From Pseudothermotoga sp. (GTDB lineage: Bacteria; Thermotogota; Thermotogae; Thermotogales; DSM-5069), in contig DOKY01000036.1 of NCBI GenBank assembly GCA_003510135.1, forward strand, positions 138,734-202,733: DNA of 64,000 nt. Reading direction: 5' to 3'. Position numbers and translations under genes: made by a program. Below the pieces are notes generated by a model. That model saw only the letters and a program-made list of their open reading frames with translations, was not told the DNA's origin and made no database searches. This document shows, piece by piece, positions 26,835 through 35,728 of this stretch; within the stretch, counting starts at the first letter, position 1; each line of letters begins with the position of its first letter.

Positions 26835-28135
26835 TGAGAAAGAAAAGGCTCGATCCCAAGGTTTTCAAGGTTCCAATAGACAGGATTCGAGGCCACTACT
26901 ATTCGGACATATATTTCGTCAGGTACGTGGAGGTCCTCAAGAGGGACAACAAACATCCAAGGGTGCTGTACCAGTTCTTCCCAAGGAAAGATTGTGTTGT
27001 TGCAGGCGTGGATGAAGCGCTCGCCATACTGAAGTTTGCCACGGGTTACTACAAAGACGAGGAAAAAGCGAACGAACTGTTCAAGGAGATCCTGAGTCTG
27101 GACCGGATGATCCAGGCGGCAGCGGTGGAGATGGATACGGACGCGGTGATCAACAGCACGAAAAAAAAGTGGGACCTGAGACTCAAACTCGACAGCCTCT
27201 GGATCGACAAATGGGAAGAGATAGAGGTTCGCGCCCTTTACGATGGTGATGAGGCCAAAGAATGGGAACCGATCATGGTCATAGAGGGTGATCCGACTTA
27301 CTTTGGTTATCTGGAAACGGTTCTGCTCGGGGTCATATCGCGCGCCACGAGTACGGCTACCGCGGTGAGAGAAGTGGTTAAAGCTGCGCGTGGGAAGCCC
27401 GTGCTGTATTTCAGTGCCCGGTTCGATCATTATTGGGTACAGGCTACCGACGGTTACGCCGCACTCTGCGGTGGTGCGTTCGGTGTCTCCACAGACGCGA
27501 ACGCCGATTATTGGGGTGTAGAATCCATGGGTACGATGCCTCACGCACTCATAGCAGCTTACGACGGGAGCACGGAAGCAGCGGCCATAGCTTTCGACAA
27601 ACACATGCCCGAGAACGTCAAACGAATCGTACTCGTGGATTGGGACAATGACGTGATAGGCACAACGTTCAAAGTCGTGAAGGCGTTTTACGAGTACCAC
27701 ATGAAGAGACCGTTCAAACTCGGTGAGACGGACCCCTCGCCCATCATTGGTGAGGGCAAGGGGAAGATTTGGGGCGTCAGGTTCGATACCTCTGGAAACA
27801 TGAGGGACGCCTCGGTCGTACCAAGAGACGAATCTTCACTCGGTGTGTGCCCCGAATTGGTCTGGCGCGCGCGTCAAGAGTTTGACAGGGTGGGTTTGAA
27901 GGACCTGAAGATAGTCGTTTCCGGTGGATTCGATGCGAAGAAAATAGAGCTTTTTGAAATACTCAACGTTCCAGCGGACGTTTATGCGGTTGGCTCAAAA
28001 CTCTTGAGGCAGAAGGTGGACATCACGGCAGACGTGGTGGAAGTGAACGGTAAACCTTGTGCGAAGGCTGGCAGGTTCAAACGGGATCTGTCTCGTCTTG
28101 AACCGGTACCGAAACGTTACTGGGAGGAGGTGTGA
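26834..28135 (+). CDS. pncB: Nicotinate phosphoribosyltransferase
   Basis: Joins nicotinate to PRPP to give nicotinate mononucleotide, the second step of NAD salvage. The 433 residues include the N-terminal HYYSDIYFVRYVEVL block, the conserved active-site patch RFDHYWVQATDG, the GTMPHALIAAYDG motif and the phosphate-binding VSGGFDAKKIELF. It is translationally coupled to pncA, and pdxS begins 2 bases after its stop. The pair implies that this organism recycles nicotinamide. Confidence 0.94.
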   Translation: MRKKRLDPKVFKVPIDRIRGHYYSDIYFVRYVEVLKRDNKHPRVLYQFFPRKDCVVAGVDEALAILKFATGYYKDEEKANELFKEILSLDRMIQAAAVEMDTDAVINSTKKKWDLRLKLDSLWIDKWEEIEVRALYDGDEAKEWEPIMVIEGDPTYFGYLETVLLGVISRATSTATAVREVVKAARGKPVLYFSARFDHYWVQATDGYAALCGGAFGVSTDANADYWGVESMGTMPHALIAAYDGSTEAAAIAFDKHMPENVKRIVLVDWDNDVIGTTFKVVKAFYEYHMKRPFKLGETDPSPIIGEGKGKIWGVRFDTSGNMRDASVVPRDESSLGVCPELVWRARQEFDRVGLKDLKIVVSGGFDAKKIELFEILNVPADVYAVGSKLLRQKVDITADVVEVNGKPCAKAGRFKRDLSRLEPVPKRYWEEV

Positions 28136-28137
28136 AC

Positions 28138-29016
28138 ATGATAGAGAAAGGCACGTGGCTTGTGAAAAAGGGTTTCGCTGAAATGTTCAAAGGTGGCGTC
28201 ATCATGGATGTCACCAATGCAGAGCAGGCAAAGATAGCGGAAGAAGCCGGAGCGGTCGCAGTTATGGCTCTGGAACGTGTCCCGGCCGATATAAGGAAAG
28301 CCGGCGGCGTTGCGAGGATGGCAAGCATAGCGAAGATAAAAGAGATCATGGATGCCGTGAGCATACCAGTTATGGCGAAAGTGAGAATAGGACACATCGC
28401 AGAGGCAAGAATTCTCGAAGCACTTGGCGTGGATTTCATCGATGAGTCCGAGGTTCTCACACCCGCTGATGACAGGTTTCACATCAACAAACACGAGTTC
28501 AAGGTTCCCTTCGTTTGCGGTGCCAGAGATCTGGGAGAAGCGCTGAGAAGGATTGCAGAAGGGGCAGCCATGATCAGGACAAAGGGTGAGGCAGGCACGG
28601 GTAACGTGGTTGAAGCTGTGAAACACATGAGAAGAGTGATGGACGAGATTAGGCGTGTTCAGACCATGGCGGACGAAGAACTCGTGAGCTATGCCAAGGA
28701 AATAGGTGCACCCGTGGAGCTGGTCAGGGAAGTGAAAAGGCTCGGGCGTCTGCCCGTGGTGAATTTTGCGGCGGGTGGTATTGCAACACCAGCCGATGCA
28801 GCGCTCATGATGATGCTCGGCGCAGACGGTGTATTCGTCGGTTCGGGAATATTCAAATCCAAGGAACCCGCAAAGATGGCGCGGGCGATGGTCCTTGCTG
28901 TGACGTATTGGAACGATCCAGAGATGCTGTTGAAGATCTCGGAGGACATAGGTGAACCAATGCCGGGTCTGGAAATAGGAACTCTTGAGGTGCACATGCA
29001 GGAGAGAGGGTGGTAA
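28138..29016 (+). CDS. pdxS: Pyridoxal 5'-phosphate synthase, PdxS subunit
   Basis: TIM-barrel subunit that makes PLP from ribose 5-phosphate, glyceraldehyde 3-phosphate and ammonia. The 292 residues start MIEKGTWLVKKGFAEMFKGG. Starting at 28138 puts the two catalytic lysines at the canonical numbers: Lys81 in VMAKVRIGH and Lys149 in MIRTKGEAGTGN. GGAGG stands 7 bases before the ATG. It acts in a 12+12 complex with PdxT, encoded next. Confidence 0.98.
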   Translation: MIEKGTWLVKKGFAEMFKGGVIMDVTNAEQAKIAEEAGAVAVMALERVPADIRKAGGVARMASIAKIKEIMDAVSIPVMAKVRIGHIAEARILEALGVDFIDESEVLTPADDRFHINKHEFKVPFVCGARDLGEALRRIAEGAAMIRTKGEAGTGNVVEAVKHMRRVMDEIRRVQTMADEELVSYAKEIGAPVELVREVKRLGRLPVVNFAAGGIATPADAALMMMLGADGVFVGSGIFKSKEPAKMARAMVLAVTYWNDPEMLLKISEDIGEPMPGLEIGTLEVHMQERGW

Positions 29017-29019
29017 AAG

Positions 29020-29604
29020 TTGCTCATCGGTGTACTCGCACTGCAGGGAGATTTCAGAGAGCATATTTGGGCCTTACAGAGGCTCGGTGTTGAAGCGCTT
29101 GCCGTCAAGAGCCTCTCAGAACTGGAGAAGGTCGATGGCCTGATTATACCAGGTGGTGAATCGACGAGCATCGGCAGGATAGCGCAGGTGACTGGTATTG
29201 GAGAGCGGATAGTTCAAATCGCAAAAGAAGGTCTTCCCATATACGGAACCTGCGCCGGCATGATCTTGTTGGCAAAGAAGATCGTGGATCGTCCAAACCA
29301 GTACACTTTTGGGCTCATGGACATCATCGTTCAGCGAAACGCTTATGGAAGACAGATCGAAAGTTTCGAGGTCTACCTCGACGTCGCACGACTGGGTAAA
29401 CTGAAAGCCGTCTTCATCAGAGCACCGAAAATAGTGGAACTGGGCAAGGACGTCGAAGTTTTGGCAAGTTATGACAACACACCCATCTTGGTCCAGCAGG
29501 ACAACCTGCTCGCAAGTTCTTTTCATCCGGAACTCACGGACGATCTGAGGATACACGAGTATTTCGTCAAGATGGTAGCTGATCGTCATGAGAGTGTACG
29601 TTGA
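29020..29604 (+). CDS. pdxT: Pyridoxal 5'-phosphate synthase, PdxT glutaminase subunit
   Basis: Class I glutamine amidotransferase that feeds ammonia to PdxS. The 194 residues show IGVLALQGDFREH, the oxyanion loop IPGGESTSIGR, the nucleophile Cys78 in YGTCAGMI and the His of SSFHPELTDD. The start is TTG at 29020 behind GAGAGAGGGTGG. It begins 3 bases after pdxS and overlaps the next gene by 17 bases. Confidence 0.97.
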   Translation: MLIGVLALQGDFREHIWALQRLGVEALAVKSLSELEKVDGLIIPGGESTSIGRIAQVTGIGERIVQIAKEGLPIYGTCAGMILLAKKIVDRPNQYTFGLMDIIVQRNAYGRQIESFEVYLDVARLGKLKAVFIRAPKIVELGKDVEVLASYDNTPILVQQDNLLASSFHPELTDDLRIHEYFVKMVADRHESVR

Positions 29605-30253
29605 GCTGTCGGACAAAGACACTTTTGAAAAGCTTTGTTCAGCGATCTCTTTGAGTGGTGGAGTGGTCGTTTCACGCCAGATCGATGCAGATTTGTTTGT
29701 TGGTGAAAAGATTCATTCATTTCTCGACACAGTGCTCATCTCAAATGAAGTGCCGGAAGATCTTACAGGCGTGATCGATGTTTTGCTGCCATCACGGTCG
29801 CTCGAATACTATTTGCTCAAGTTCAGAATGATCTTTTACAGTTTGGCGTACGGAATCAGTCTGGAAGACTTTCTGAACGAGGAAATCTACAAATCTCACA
29901 GGTACAACTTTCCTCTGAGTGTTCTCATGGCCCGGTTGGTGAATTTCAAAGACCAGTTTCTGCAGAGAATCTACAACCTTTTCAAGACCCAGGCGCGTGA
30001 GTCCGACAAACTCTTTGTCCATGACAGCTCAGTAGTCGGGGTTCTTCCCTACACAGACTTGGAAGGCGCAAAAGTTTTTGCCAGGAGAGTGTTGAGGAGA
30101 TCGAGAACTATAAGCTACGGTGGGAAAACACCCGAGCTGGTTATTTCCATCGCTCAAGCTTCATACGACGACGAAGCATTCGATCTGCTTGGCAAGCTTG
30201 AGTTAGTTATCGAAAGAGCGATCCAGACGGGACAAAGAATCATGGTTGTTTGA
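29588..30253 (+). CDS. Degenerate GGDEF-like protein, function unknown
   Basis: 221 residues with no firm family match. The C-terminal two thirds follow the diguanylate cyclase layout. They start FLNEEIYKSHRYNFPLSVLM, like the usual DREIARARRYGRPLSLLL. LVNFKDQF stands where DxDxFK is expected, SDKLFVHDSSVVGVLPYTDL stands where the GGDEF loop should be, and the final VISIAQASY resembles vTVSIGVA. The signature itself is gone, so no cyclase activity is expected. The first 80 residues look like a small alpha/beta (receiver-like) domain. It is last in the long run and overlaps pdxT. Confidence 0.6.
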   Translation: MRVYVELSDKDTFEKLCSAISLSGGVVVSRQIDADLFVGEKIHSFLDTVLISNEVPEDLTGVIDVLLPSRSLEYYLLKFRMIFYSLAYGISLEDFLNEEIYKSHRYNFPLSVLMARLVNFKDQFLQRIYNLFKTQARESDKLFVHDSSVVGVLPYTDLEGAKVFARRVLRRSRTISYGGKTPELVISIAQASYDDEAFDLLGKLELVIERAIQTGQRIMVV

Positions 30254-30256
30254 AAA

Positions 30257-30285
30257 GAAGGGGGCATACGCCCCCTTCATATTTT
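30257..30285. terminator. Bidirectional terminator between the por/pdx run and serA
   Basis: AAGGGGGC-ATAC-GCCCCCTT forms a perfect 8-bp stem, with CATATTTT on the plus side and CTTCTTTTC on the minus side. It can stop transcription of both convergent units. Confidence 0.85.
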
Positions 30286-31188
30286 CAGTTCCTCAAAGAG
30301 CTTTTGTAGTAGTTCCTTCGCCACCCTTGATTGTGCTTCGATTGTTGATGCGCCGATGTGCGGTGTCGCAACCACGTTGGGTAATTGCAGCAGTTTCTTC
30401 CTCAGTTCATCGTTCGGTGGTTCAAGTTCAAAGACGTCCAGTGCGGCTGCGTAGACCTTACGAGCAACGAGTGCATCGTAGAGTGCTGCTTCGTCTATGA
30501 CACCGCCACGTGACGCGTTCACGATGATGACTCCGTCCTTCATCTTCGCTATGGCACTGGCGTTTATCAGGTGCCTGGTTTCCTTCGTCAAAGGAACGTG
30601 CAGAGTGATGAAATCAGAAACACCGTAGAGTTCGTCCAGATTCGTGAGCCTGACTCCTTCGAAATGCTTGACGTATGGATCGTAGGCCACAACGTTCATC
30701 CCGAAAGCGATCGCCCTTTTCGCGACTTCTTTACCAATGGTTCCGAGTCCTATGATGCCCAGCGTCTTGTTGAACAGCTCGACTCCCTCGAGTTCTTTCT
30801 TTGTCCACAAACCGTTCTTCAGGTCCATAGTTCCCCTGGGGATATGTCTTGCGGCCGAGAGCATCAAACCAAACGTGAGTTCGGCCACCGATATCGCACT
30901 CGCGCCAGGCGTGTTCAGAACTTTTATTCCTCTTTTTTGAGCAGCTTCGACGTCTATGTTGTCCAGACCCACACCTGCCCTGCAAATCAGCTTGAGCCTG
31001 GTTCCCCTCTCTATTAAGTCGGAGGTTACCTTCGTTGCGCTTCTGACTATGAGAACTTCGATTTCTGGCATGATGGCAAGAAGCTTGTCTTTCTCGAGAT
31101 GCTCACAGGTGACGGTGAGCTGTGGTTTAGATTTGAGAACCTCCAGAGCATCCTTTTCCAGTGGATCGTTCACATGGACCCTTATCAT
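30277..31188 (-). CDS. serA: D-3-phosphoglycerate dehydrogenase (short form)
   Basis: Oxidises 3-phosphoglycerate with NAD+ as the first step of serine synthesis. The 303-residue form lacks the C-terminal ACT domain, so allosteric control by serine is not expected. Visible blocks are the NAD fold LGIIGLGTIGKEVAKRA, RAGVGLDNIDVEAA, VNASRGGVIDEAAL and the catalytic His in VATPHIGAST. It overlaps the upstream aminotransferase gene by 4 bases. Other 2-hydroxyacid dehydrogenase specificities are possible, but the partner gene favours SerA. Confidence 0.88.
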   Translation of the reverse strand: MIRVHVNDPLEKDALEVLKSKPQLTVTCEHLEKDKLLAIMPEIEVLIVRSATKVTSDLIERGTRLKLICRAGVGLDNIDVEAAQKRGIKVLNTPGASAISVAELTFGLMLSAARHIPRGTMDLKNGLWTKKELEGVELFNKTLGIIGLGTIGKEVAKRAIAFGMNVVAYDPYVKHFEGVRLTNLDELYGVSDFITLHVPLTKETRHLINASAIAKMKDGVIIVNASRGGVIDEAALYDALVARKVYAAALDVFELEPPNDELRKKLLQLPNVVATPHIGASTIEAQSRVAKELLQKLFEELKI

Positions 31189-32336
31189 CCGGCAACACCT
31201 TCCCGATGGAACGTTTCCATCGCGGCCCTGACTCCTTCGCCGAACTTCACTGGATAACCCAGCTCGTGCAAAGCGAACTCCAGAGCGCTAATGGCCGTTA
31301 TCGTGTCGAACAGAGACACATAGCCAAGGTGTGCGATCCTGAAAATGGTGTTCGAAATCTTGCCCTGACCACCCGCTATGGTCACACCGTATTTGTCCCT
31401 CATAATTTTTGTTATCTTCTTTGACTCCAGCCCTGCGGGGACTTTGACGGCCGTGCACACGTTTCCAGGCCTTTTCGAGAACAGCTCCAAACCGAGTGCT
31501 TTGACGGCGTTACGCGTTGCTTCACCCAAGATTCTGTGTCTTTCCCAAACGTTCTCGATACCCTCTTCTTTGAGCATCTTTATGCTTTGATTCAACATGT
31601 AGATCATGTTGACTGCCGGCGTCCAAGGATTGTCAGGATAGTTCTTATCGTAATATCTCAGGTCGAAATAGTACCTCGGGCACCTGTTGTTCTTGACGAG
31701 CTCCCAAGCTTTCTCACTGAGCGTGATGAATGCCAGGCCCGGTGGCATCATGACACCTTTCTGTGAGCCAGACACTACGACGTCGACGCCCCATTCGTCC
31801 ATTTTCAAAGGCTCGGCCAGCAGACCACTGATTTCGTCGGTCACGAGTACTCTATCTGTATTCTTCGTGATCTGCGCTATGGCTTGCAAGTCTATCACTG
31901 TTCCAGTAGAGGTTTCACTGTGCGTTGTGAATATCACCTTTGCATCTGGATGTTCCTTCATTGCTTTCTCGACCTGTTCGGGGGTGACGGCCTCTCCCCA
32001 CTCGAGCGCTATTTCAACGACGTTGATGCCGTAAGCTTCGCAGATTTCCTTCCACCGCTCGCCAAACTTTCCCGCCACGACGACGATGGCCTTTTCACCA
32101 GGACTGACCAGGTTCGTGACGGCGGCCTCCATGGCGCCCGTTCCTGAAGAAACAAACGCGTAGACACGGTTGGACGTTTGGAACAGATAACGCGCCTCAT
32201 CGAGCGTTTGCTGCATGATCTCGAGGAATTGAGGGGTTCTATGATGTATGGTTTCCTTCGCTCCTGCGAGCAACACATCCACTGGTACTGGCGTGGGACC
32301 CGGTGCCATTATGTAGTGTTTCTTCAGTTTGAACAT
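31185..32336 (-). CDS. Class V aminotransferase (alanine/serine-glyoxylate or phosphoserine type)
   Basis: PLP-dependent aminotransferase of the AGXT/SGAT group, 383 residues. It has the N-terminal signature MAPGPTPVPVDVLL, GTGAMEAAVTNL for cofactor phosphate, TDEISGLLAEPL with the PLP-ring Asp, and the Schiff-base Lys in VVSGSQKGVMMPPG. I prefer the ATG at 32336, because GGGGGG would abut the one at 32342. Paired with serA by a 4-base overlap, it may transaminate phosphohydroxypyruvate in place of SerC, or make glycine from glyoxylate. Confidence 0.83.
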   Translation of the reverse strand: MFKLKKHYIMAPGPTPVPVDVLLAGAKETIHHRTPQFLEIMQQTLDEARYLFQTSNRVYAFVSSGTGAMEAAVTNLVSPGEKAIVVVAGKFGERWKEICEAYGINVVEIALEWGEAVTPEQVEKAMKEHPDAKVIFTTHSETSTGTVIDLQAIAQITKNTDRVLVTDEISGLLAEPLKMDEWGVDVVVSGSQKGVMMPPGLAFITLSEKAWELVKNNRCPRYYFDLRYYDKNYPDNPWTPAVNMIYMLNQSIKMLKEEGIENVWERHRILGEATRNAVKALGLELFSKRPGNVCTAVKVPAGLESKKITKIMRDKYGVTIAGGQGKISNTIFRIAHLGYVSLFDTITAISALEFALHELGYPVKFGEGVRAAMETFHREGVAG

Positions 32337-32423
32337 GCGCATCCCCCCAGCTCAGAGTTTTCACACAATTAGTCTACCATCTATTGTGACAATCTTTTTG
32401 GTTTTTCCTTAGCAAAAATTTGC

Positions 32424-32456
32424 TTGCAACAATTTGCACTATGCAATTTATTGCAA
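32424..32456. promoter_or_regulatory. Large imperfect palindrome, candidate operator
   Basis: TTGCAACAATTTGC, spacer ACTAT and GCAATTTATTGCAA form an inverted repeat with 12 of 14 positions paired. It lies in the divergent gap between the class V aminotransferase gene and the fermentation operon. Its left end TTGCAA and TTTATT, 17 bases on, could be a weak plus-strand promoter, which would place a repressor directly on it. Confidence 0.5.
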
Positions 32457-32541
32457 AGAACACTTTTTCGCTTGTGATGCGCCAAAGGCCTTGCTGGTGT
32501 GATGTGGCACGACTTTGATATCATCTCCTGGGGTGAACACT

Positions 32542-33774
32542 GTGGAGTTTCGTTTTTCCATGCTTGCAAACAAGTTGAAGTCGTCTATGATCAGGGAATT
32601 GCTCAAGTATGCGAGCATGCCCGGAGCGGTTTCGTTCGGAGGTGGCACTCCGGATCCCGAAACCTTCCCCAGACACGAGCTTGCAGAGCTCGCCAGGGAA
32701 GTGATCGAAAAGGAGTACAGATACACCCTTCAGTACGCCACAACTGAGGGTGATCCTGAGCTGATAAAGCAAATCTTGATCCTGTTGAAAAGGGTCTACA
32801 ACCTTGAAGGACTCTTGGCCGAAAACGTGCTCATAACCGTTGGTTCACAGCAGGCACTCGAGTTGCTGGGTAAGGCCTTGCTCGATCCAGGGGACTACGT
32901 GATCGTGGGCGATCCCGAATATCTTGGTGCGTTGAGCGCTTTCAGAATGAGGGACGCAAGGTTTCTGGTTGTCAGGTTTGAAAAGGATGGTCCGGATCTG
33001 AACCAAGTAGAGGAACATTTGAAACGTGCGCAGAGAGAAAACGAGCTGTCAAGGGTGAAGTTCATCTACATCGTTTCCAACTTTCAGAACCCATCGGGCA
33101 TAACCACCTCGCTGGAAAAGAGAAAAAATCTGGTGGAGCTTGCGGAAAAATACGATGTTTTGATCGTTGAAGACGATCCTTACGGTGTTCTGAGGTTCCG
33201 AGGAGAACAGTTACCATCTATCATGAACTTCGGGGGTACCGACAGGGTTATCCTGCTCAACACCTTCAGCAAGATTCTCTGTCCAGGTTTGAGGATAGGC
33301 GTGGTGGTGGCAGACAGGCAGATCGTCAGAAAGATGGTTTTGGCAAAGCAGGGTACTGATCTCTGCAGTCCCTCGTTAACCATGAGACTCACCGCGCGTT
33401 ATCTGGAACGGTACGACGTGCTGGAACAGATAAAGCCCGCTGTAGAGCTTTACAGAAAGAAGAAAGAGACCATGATAGAAGCGCTCAAAGAAGAGTTTTC
33501 CGACGTGCCGGATGCTCAGTGGACGGATCCGGACGGAGGCCTCTTCGTTTGGACCACCTTACCCGATGTGGACACGATGGAGATGTTCAAGTACGCCGAG
33601 CAGAGGAAGGTTTTCTACATCCCAGGTGAAGCCTTCAAGCCCTACGAGGAACCTTCAAGTTCCATGCGTATGTCTTTCTGTCTGCCAAGTTTTGAGCAAA
33701 TAAGGGAAGGCGTTCGCAGATTGAAACAGGCTTATCTGGACTACATCGAAGCCAAGGGGCTGAGATGCAAATGA
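32542..33774 (+). CDS. PLP-dependent aminotransferase (2-aminoadipate/aromatic/branched-chain type, MocR-like fold)
   Basis: Fold-type I aminotransferase of the LysN/AroJ/ARO8 group, about 410 residues. Landmarks are ISFGGG-like AVSFGGGTPDPETFP, VGSQQALELLGKALL, SNFQNPSGITTS, VEDDPYGVLRF and the Schiff-base Lys in NTFSKILCPGLRIG. The start is GTG at 32542 with GGGGTGA 6 bases before it; TTG at 32515 is an alternative with no good ribosome site. As first gene of the operon it most likely makes the 2-oxoacids used by the downstream oxidoreductase. Confidence 0.85.
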   Translation: MEFRFSMLANKLKSSMIRELLKYASMPGAVSFGGGTPDPETFPRHELAELAREVIEKEYRYTLQYATTEGDPELIKQILILLKRVYNLEGLLAENVLITVGSQQALELLGKALLDPGDYVIVGDPEYLGALSAFRMRDARFLVVRFEKDGPDLNQVEEHLKRAQRENELSRVKFIYIVSNFQNPSGITTSLEKRKNLVELAEKYDVLIVEDDPYGVLRFRGEQLPSIMNFGGTDRVILLNTFSKILCPGLRIGVVVADRQIVRKMVLAKQGTDLCSPSLTMRLTARYLERYDVLEQIKPAVELYRKKKETMIEALKEEFSDVPDAQWTDPDGGLFVWTTLPDVDTMEMFKYAEQRKVFYIPGEAFKPYEEPSSSMRMSFCLPSFEQIREGVRRLKQAYLDYIEAKGLRCK

Positions 33775-34838
33775 AGGTTCTGGTCATAAACCCGGGTTCG
33801 ACGTCTACCAAAGTGGCTATCTACGAAGACGAACGATGTATCTTCTCGGAAACGTACGAGCACAACCCTGAAGAGCTCGCGAAATGCGAAACGCTGATGG
33901 ACCAGGAACCGTTGAGAAGAAACTGCATCCTATTGGCCTTGGAAAGAGCCGGGTTCAAAATCGAAGACTTCGATGCGATCGCTGCCAGGGGTGGTATCCT
34001 TCCGCCTCTGGAGAGCGGGACTTACATCGTTGACGAACGTATGGTGAACTACCTGAAGTACGAATCACCCGTGAAGCACGTTTCGAACCTTGCCTGTGTG
34101 ATCGCACACGAACTGGCTAACGGGAAAATTCCTGTCTACACCACCGATCCTGTTTCAGTCGACGAGATGATTCCAGAAGCGAGGCTCTCCGGTATCCCTG
34201 AGATAGAGAGAAAGAGTCTGTCACATGCACTAAACATAAAGATCGTGTGCAGAAAAGTAGCAGCGGAACTCAACAAGACGCTCGAAGAGCTGAACGCTGT
34301 CGTGGCACACCTGGGCGGTGGGATATCTATCGCTGCGGTGGACAAAGGCAGAATCGTAGACGTCAACAACGCCAATGATGAAGGACCGTTCAGTCCGGAA
34401 CGAACCGGGGAGCTTCCCGTGGGTGATGTTGTTCGCATGTGTTTCAGTGGAAAATACACAAAAGATGAGCTGAAGAAAAAATTCGTCGGTCATGGTGGTC
34501 TGGTCGCGTACCTTGGAACGAACGATTTGAGAAAGGCGTTAGAGATGACGAGGAAAGATCATTACGCTTCGCTCGTTGTCAGAGCCATGGCCTACCAGAT
34601 CGCTAAGGAAATAGGCGGTATGTGTGCTGTGTTAAAGGGCAGAGTGGATGCGATTATTCTCACCGGCGGCATGGCACACAGCGACGAGTTTGTGGAGATG
34701 ATAAGAGAACACGTCTACAGGTTCGCACCAATTTTTGTCTTGGCCGGTGAGTTCGAGATGGAGGCGCTGGCCATGGGAGCACTCAGGGTGATGAAAGGTG
34801 AAGAGAAGGCAAGGAGCTGGGGTGGTCCGAATGGATAG
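33765..34838 (+). CDS. buk: Butyrate (branched-chain fatty acid) kinase, first copy
   Basis: Acetokinase-family enzyme that makes ATP from acyl phosphate and releases the acid. The 357 residues have the N-terminal phosphate loop VLVINPGSTSTKVAIYED, the conserved VAHLGGGISIAAVDKGR and GPFSPERTGELPVGD, and LTGGMAHSDEF. The 3' end overlaps ptb by 8 bases and the 5' end overlaps the aminotransferase. Butyrate, isobutyrate and isovalerate are all possible substrates; amino-acid fermentation is the most likely context. Confidence 0.93.
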   Translation: MQMKVLVINPGSTSTKVAIYEDERCIFSETYEHNPEELAKCETLMDQEPLRRNCILLALERAGFKIEDFDAIAARGGILPPLESGTYIVDERMVNYLKYESPVKHVSNLACVIAHELANGKIPVYTTDPVSVDEMIPEARLSGIPEIERKSLSHALNIKIVCRKVAAELNKTLEELNAVVAHLGGGISIAAVDKGRIVDVNNANDEGPFSPERTGELPVGDVVRMCFSGKYTKDELKKKFVGHGGLVAYLGTNDLRKALEMTRKDHYASLVVRAMAYQIAKEIGGMCAVLKGRVDAIILTGGMAHSDEFVEMIREHVYRFAPIFVLAGEFEMEALAMGALRVMKGEEKARSWGGPNG

Positions 34839-35715
34839 ACTCGCGTTTCTTGTTGAAAAAACACGCGGTCTGAGAAAGCGGATAGTTGTTGCCGGTTCGG
34901 ACGACGACGTGGTACTGAGCGCTCTGAAGATGGCGATGGAACACGACATCGTCGAGCCAGTTCTTGTTGGTCCCGAAAGCGAGACCAGGGAACTCGCTGC
35001 AAAAGTCGGTTTGAAGTTTGATCACTGTGAACTGATAGACTGTCCAAAGGACCAGAGCGCAAGATTGGCCGTCGAGATAGCATCGAATCGTGGAGATCTT
35101 CTGATGAAAGGTTCCGTTAAAACAGCTGATCTGATGAAAGTTGTGCTCGAAGACCAGTACAACCTCAAGACCGGTTCGACAATCACTATGGTGAGCGTCT
35201 TTGACGTTCCAGCGTACCACAAGTTACTGGCGATCAGCGACGCTGGCATGATCATTGCACCAACTCTGGAACAGAAAATCGATATGATCAACGTGGCGGT
35301 CAAGCTCATGAAAAAGCTGGGTGTCGAGAGACCAAAGGTGGCCATCGTGGGTGCCATAGAAGTACCCAACGCGAAGATGCCAGCCACCTTAGATGCGGCA
35401 GTGTTGAGCAAGATGAACGATCGTGGGCAGATAAAGGATTGTGTTGTCGATGGACCGTTCGCTCTGGACAACGCGATTTCGAAAGACGCAGCAAGGCACA
35501 AGAAGATAGAAAGTGCTGTAGCGGGAGACGCTGACATACTCATCATGCCAGACATAGAGGCTGGTAACGTTCTTTACAAGGCTTTGGTGTTCTTTGCGAA
35601 CGCAACGGTTGCATCCGTGATCTTGGGAGCGAGGATCCCGATCGTTCTAACATCGAGGGCAGATTCGGACAGGACAAAACTTTATTCGATTGCACTCGCT
35701 GCGAGCCTTTCTTGA
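34831..35715 (+). CDS. ptb: Phosphate butyryltransferase
   Basis: Converts acyl-CoA and phosphate to acyl phosphate and CoA. About 294 residues with family landmarks KRIVVAGSDDDVVLSALKMA, LLMKGSVKTADLMK and ADILIMPDIEAGNVLYKAL. The start at 34831 follows GGGGTGG; a longer in-frame start at 34798 lies in buk. It sits between two butyrate kinase genes and links the acyl-CoA product of the oxidoreductase to ATP formation. Confidence 0.94.
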   Translation: MDRLAFLVEKTRGLRKRIVVAGSDDDVVLSALKMAMEHDIVEPVLVGPESETRELAAKVGLKFDHCELIDCPKDQSARLAVEIASNRGDLLMKGSVKTADLMKVVLEDQYNLKTGSTITMVSVFDVPAYHKLLAISDAGMIIAPTLEQKIDMINVAVKLMKKLGVERPKVAIVGAIEVPNAKMPATLDAAVLSKMNDRGQIKDCVVDGPFALDNAISKDAARHKKIESAVAGDADILIMPDIEAGNVLYKALVFFANATVASVILGARIPIVLTSRADSDRTKLYSIALAASLS

Positions 35716-35728
35716 AGAGGTGTGAGAA

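Noticed and set aside
26765..29064. Two minus-strand frames of over 300 codons opposite pncB and pdxS.
   Set aside because: Both mirror genes with full motif sets (pdxS with Lys81 and Lys149) and show shadow-like composition.
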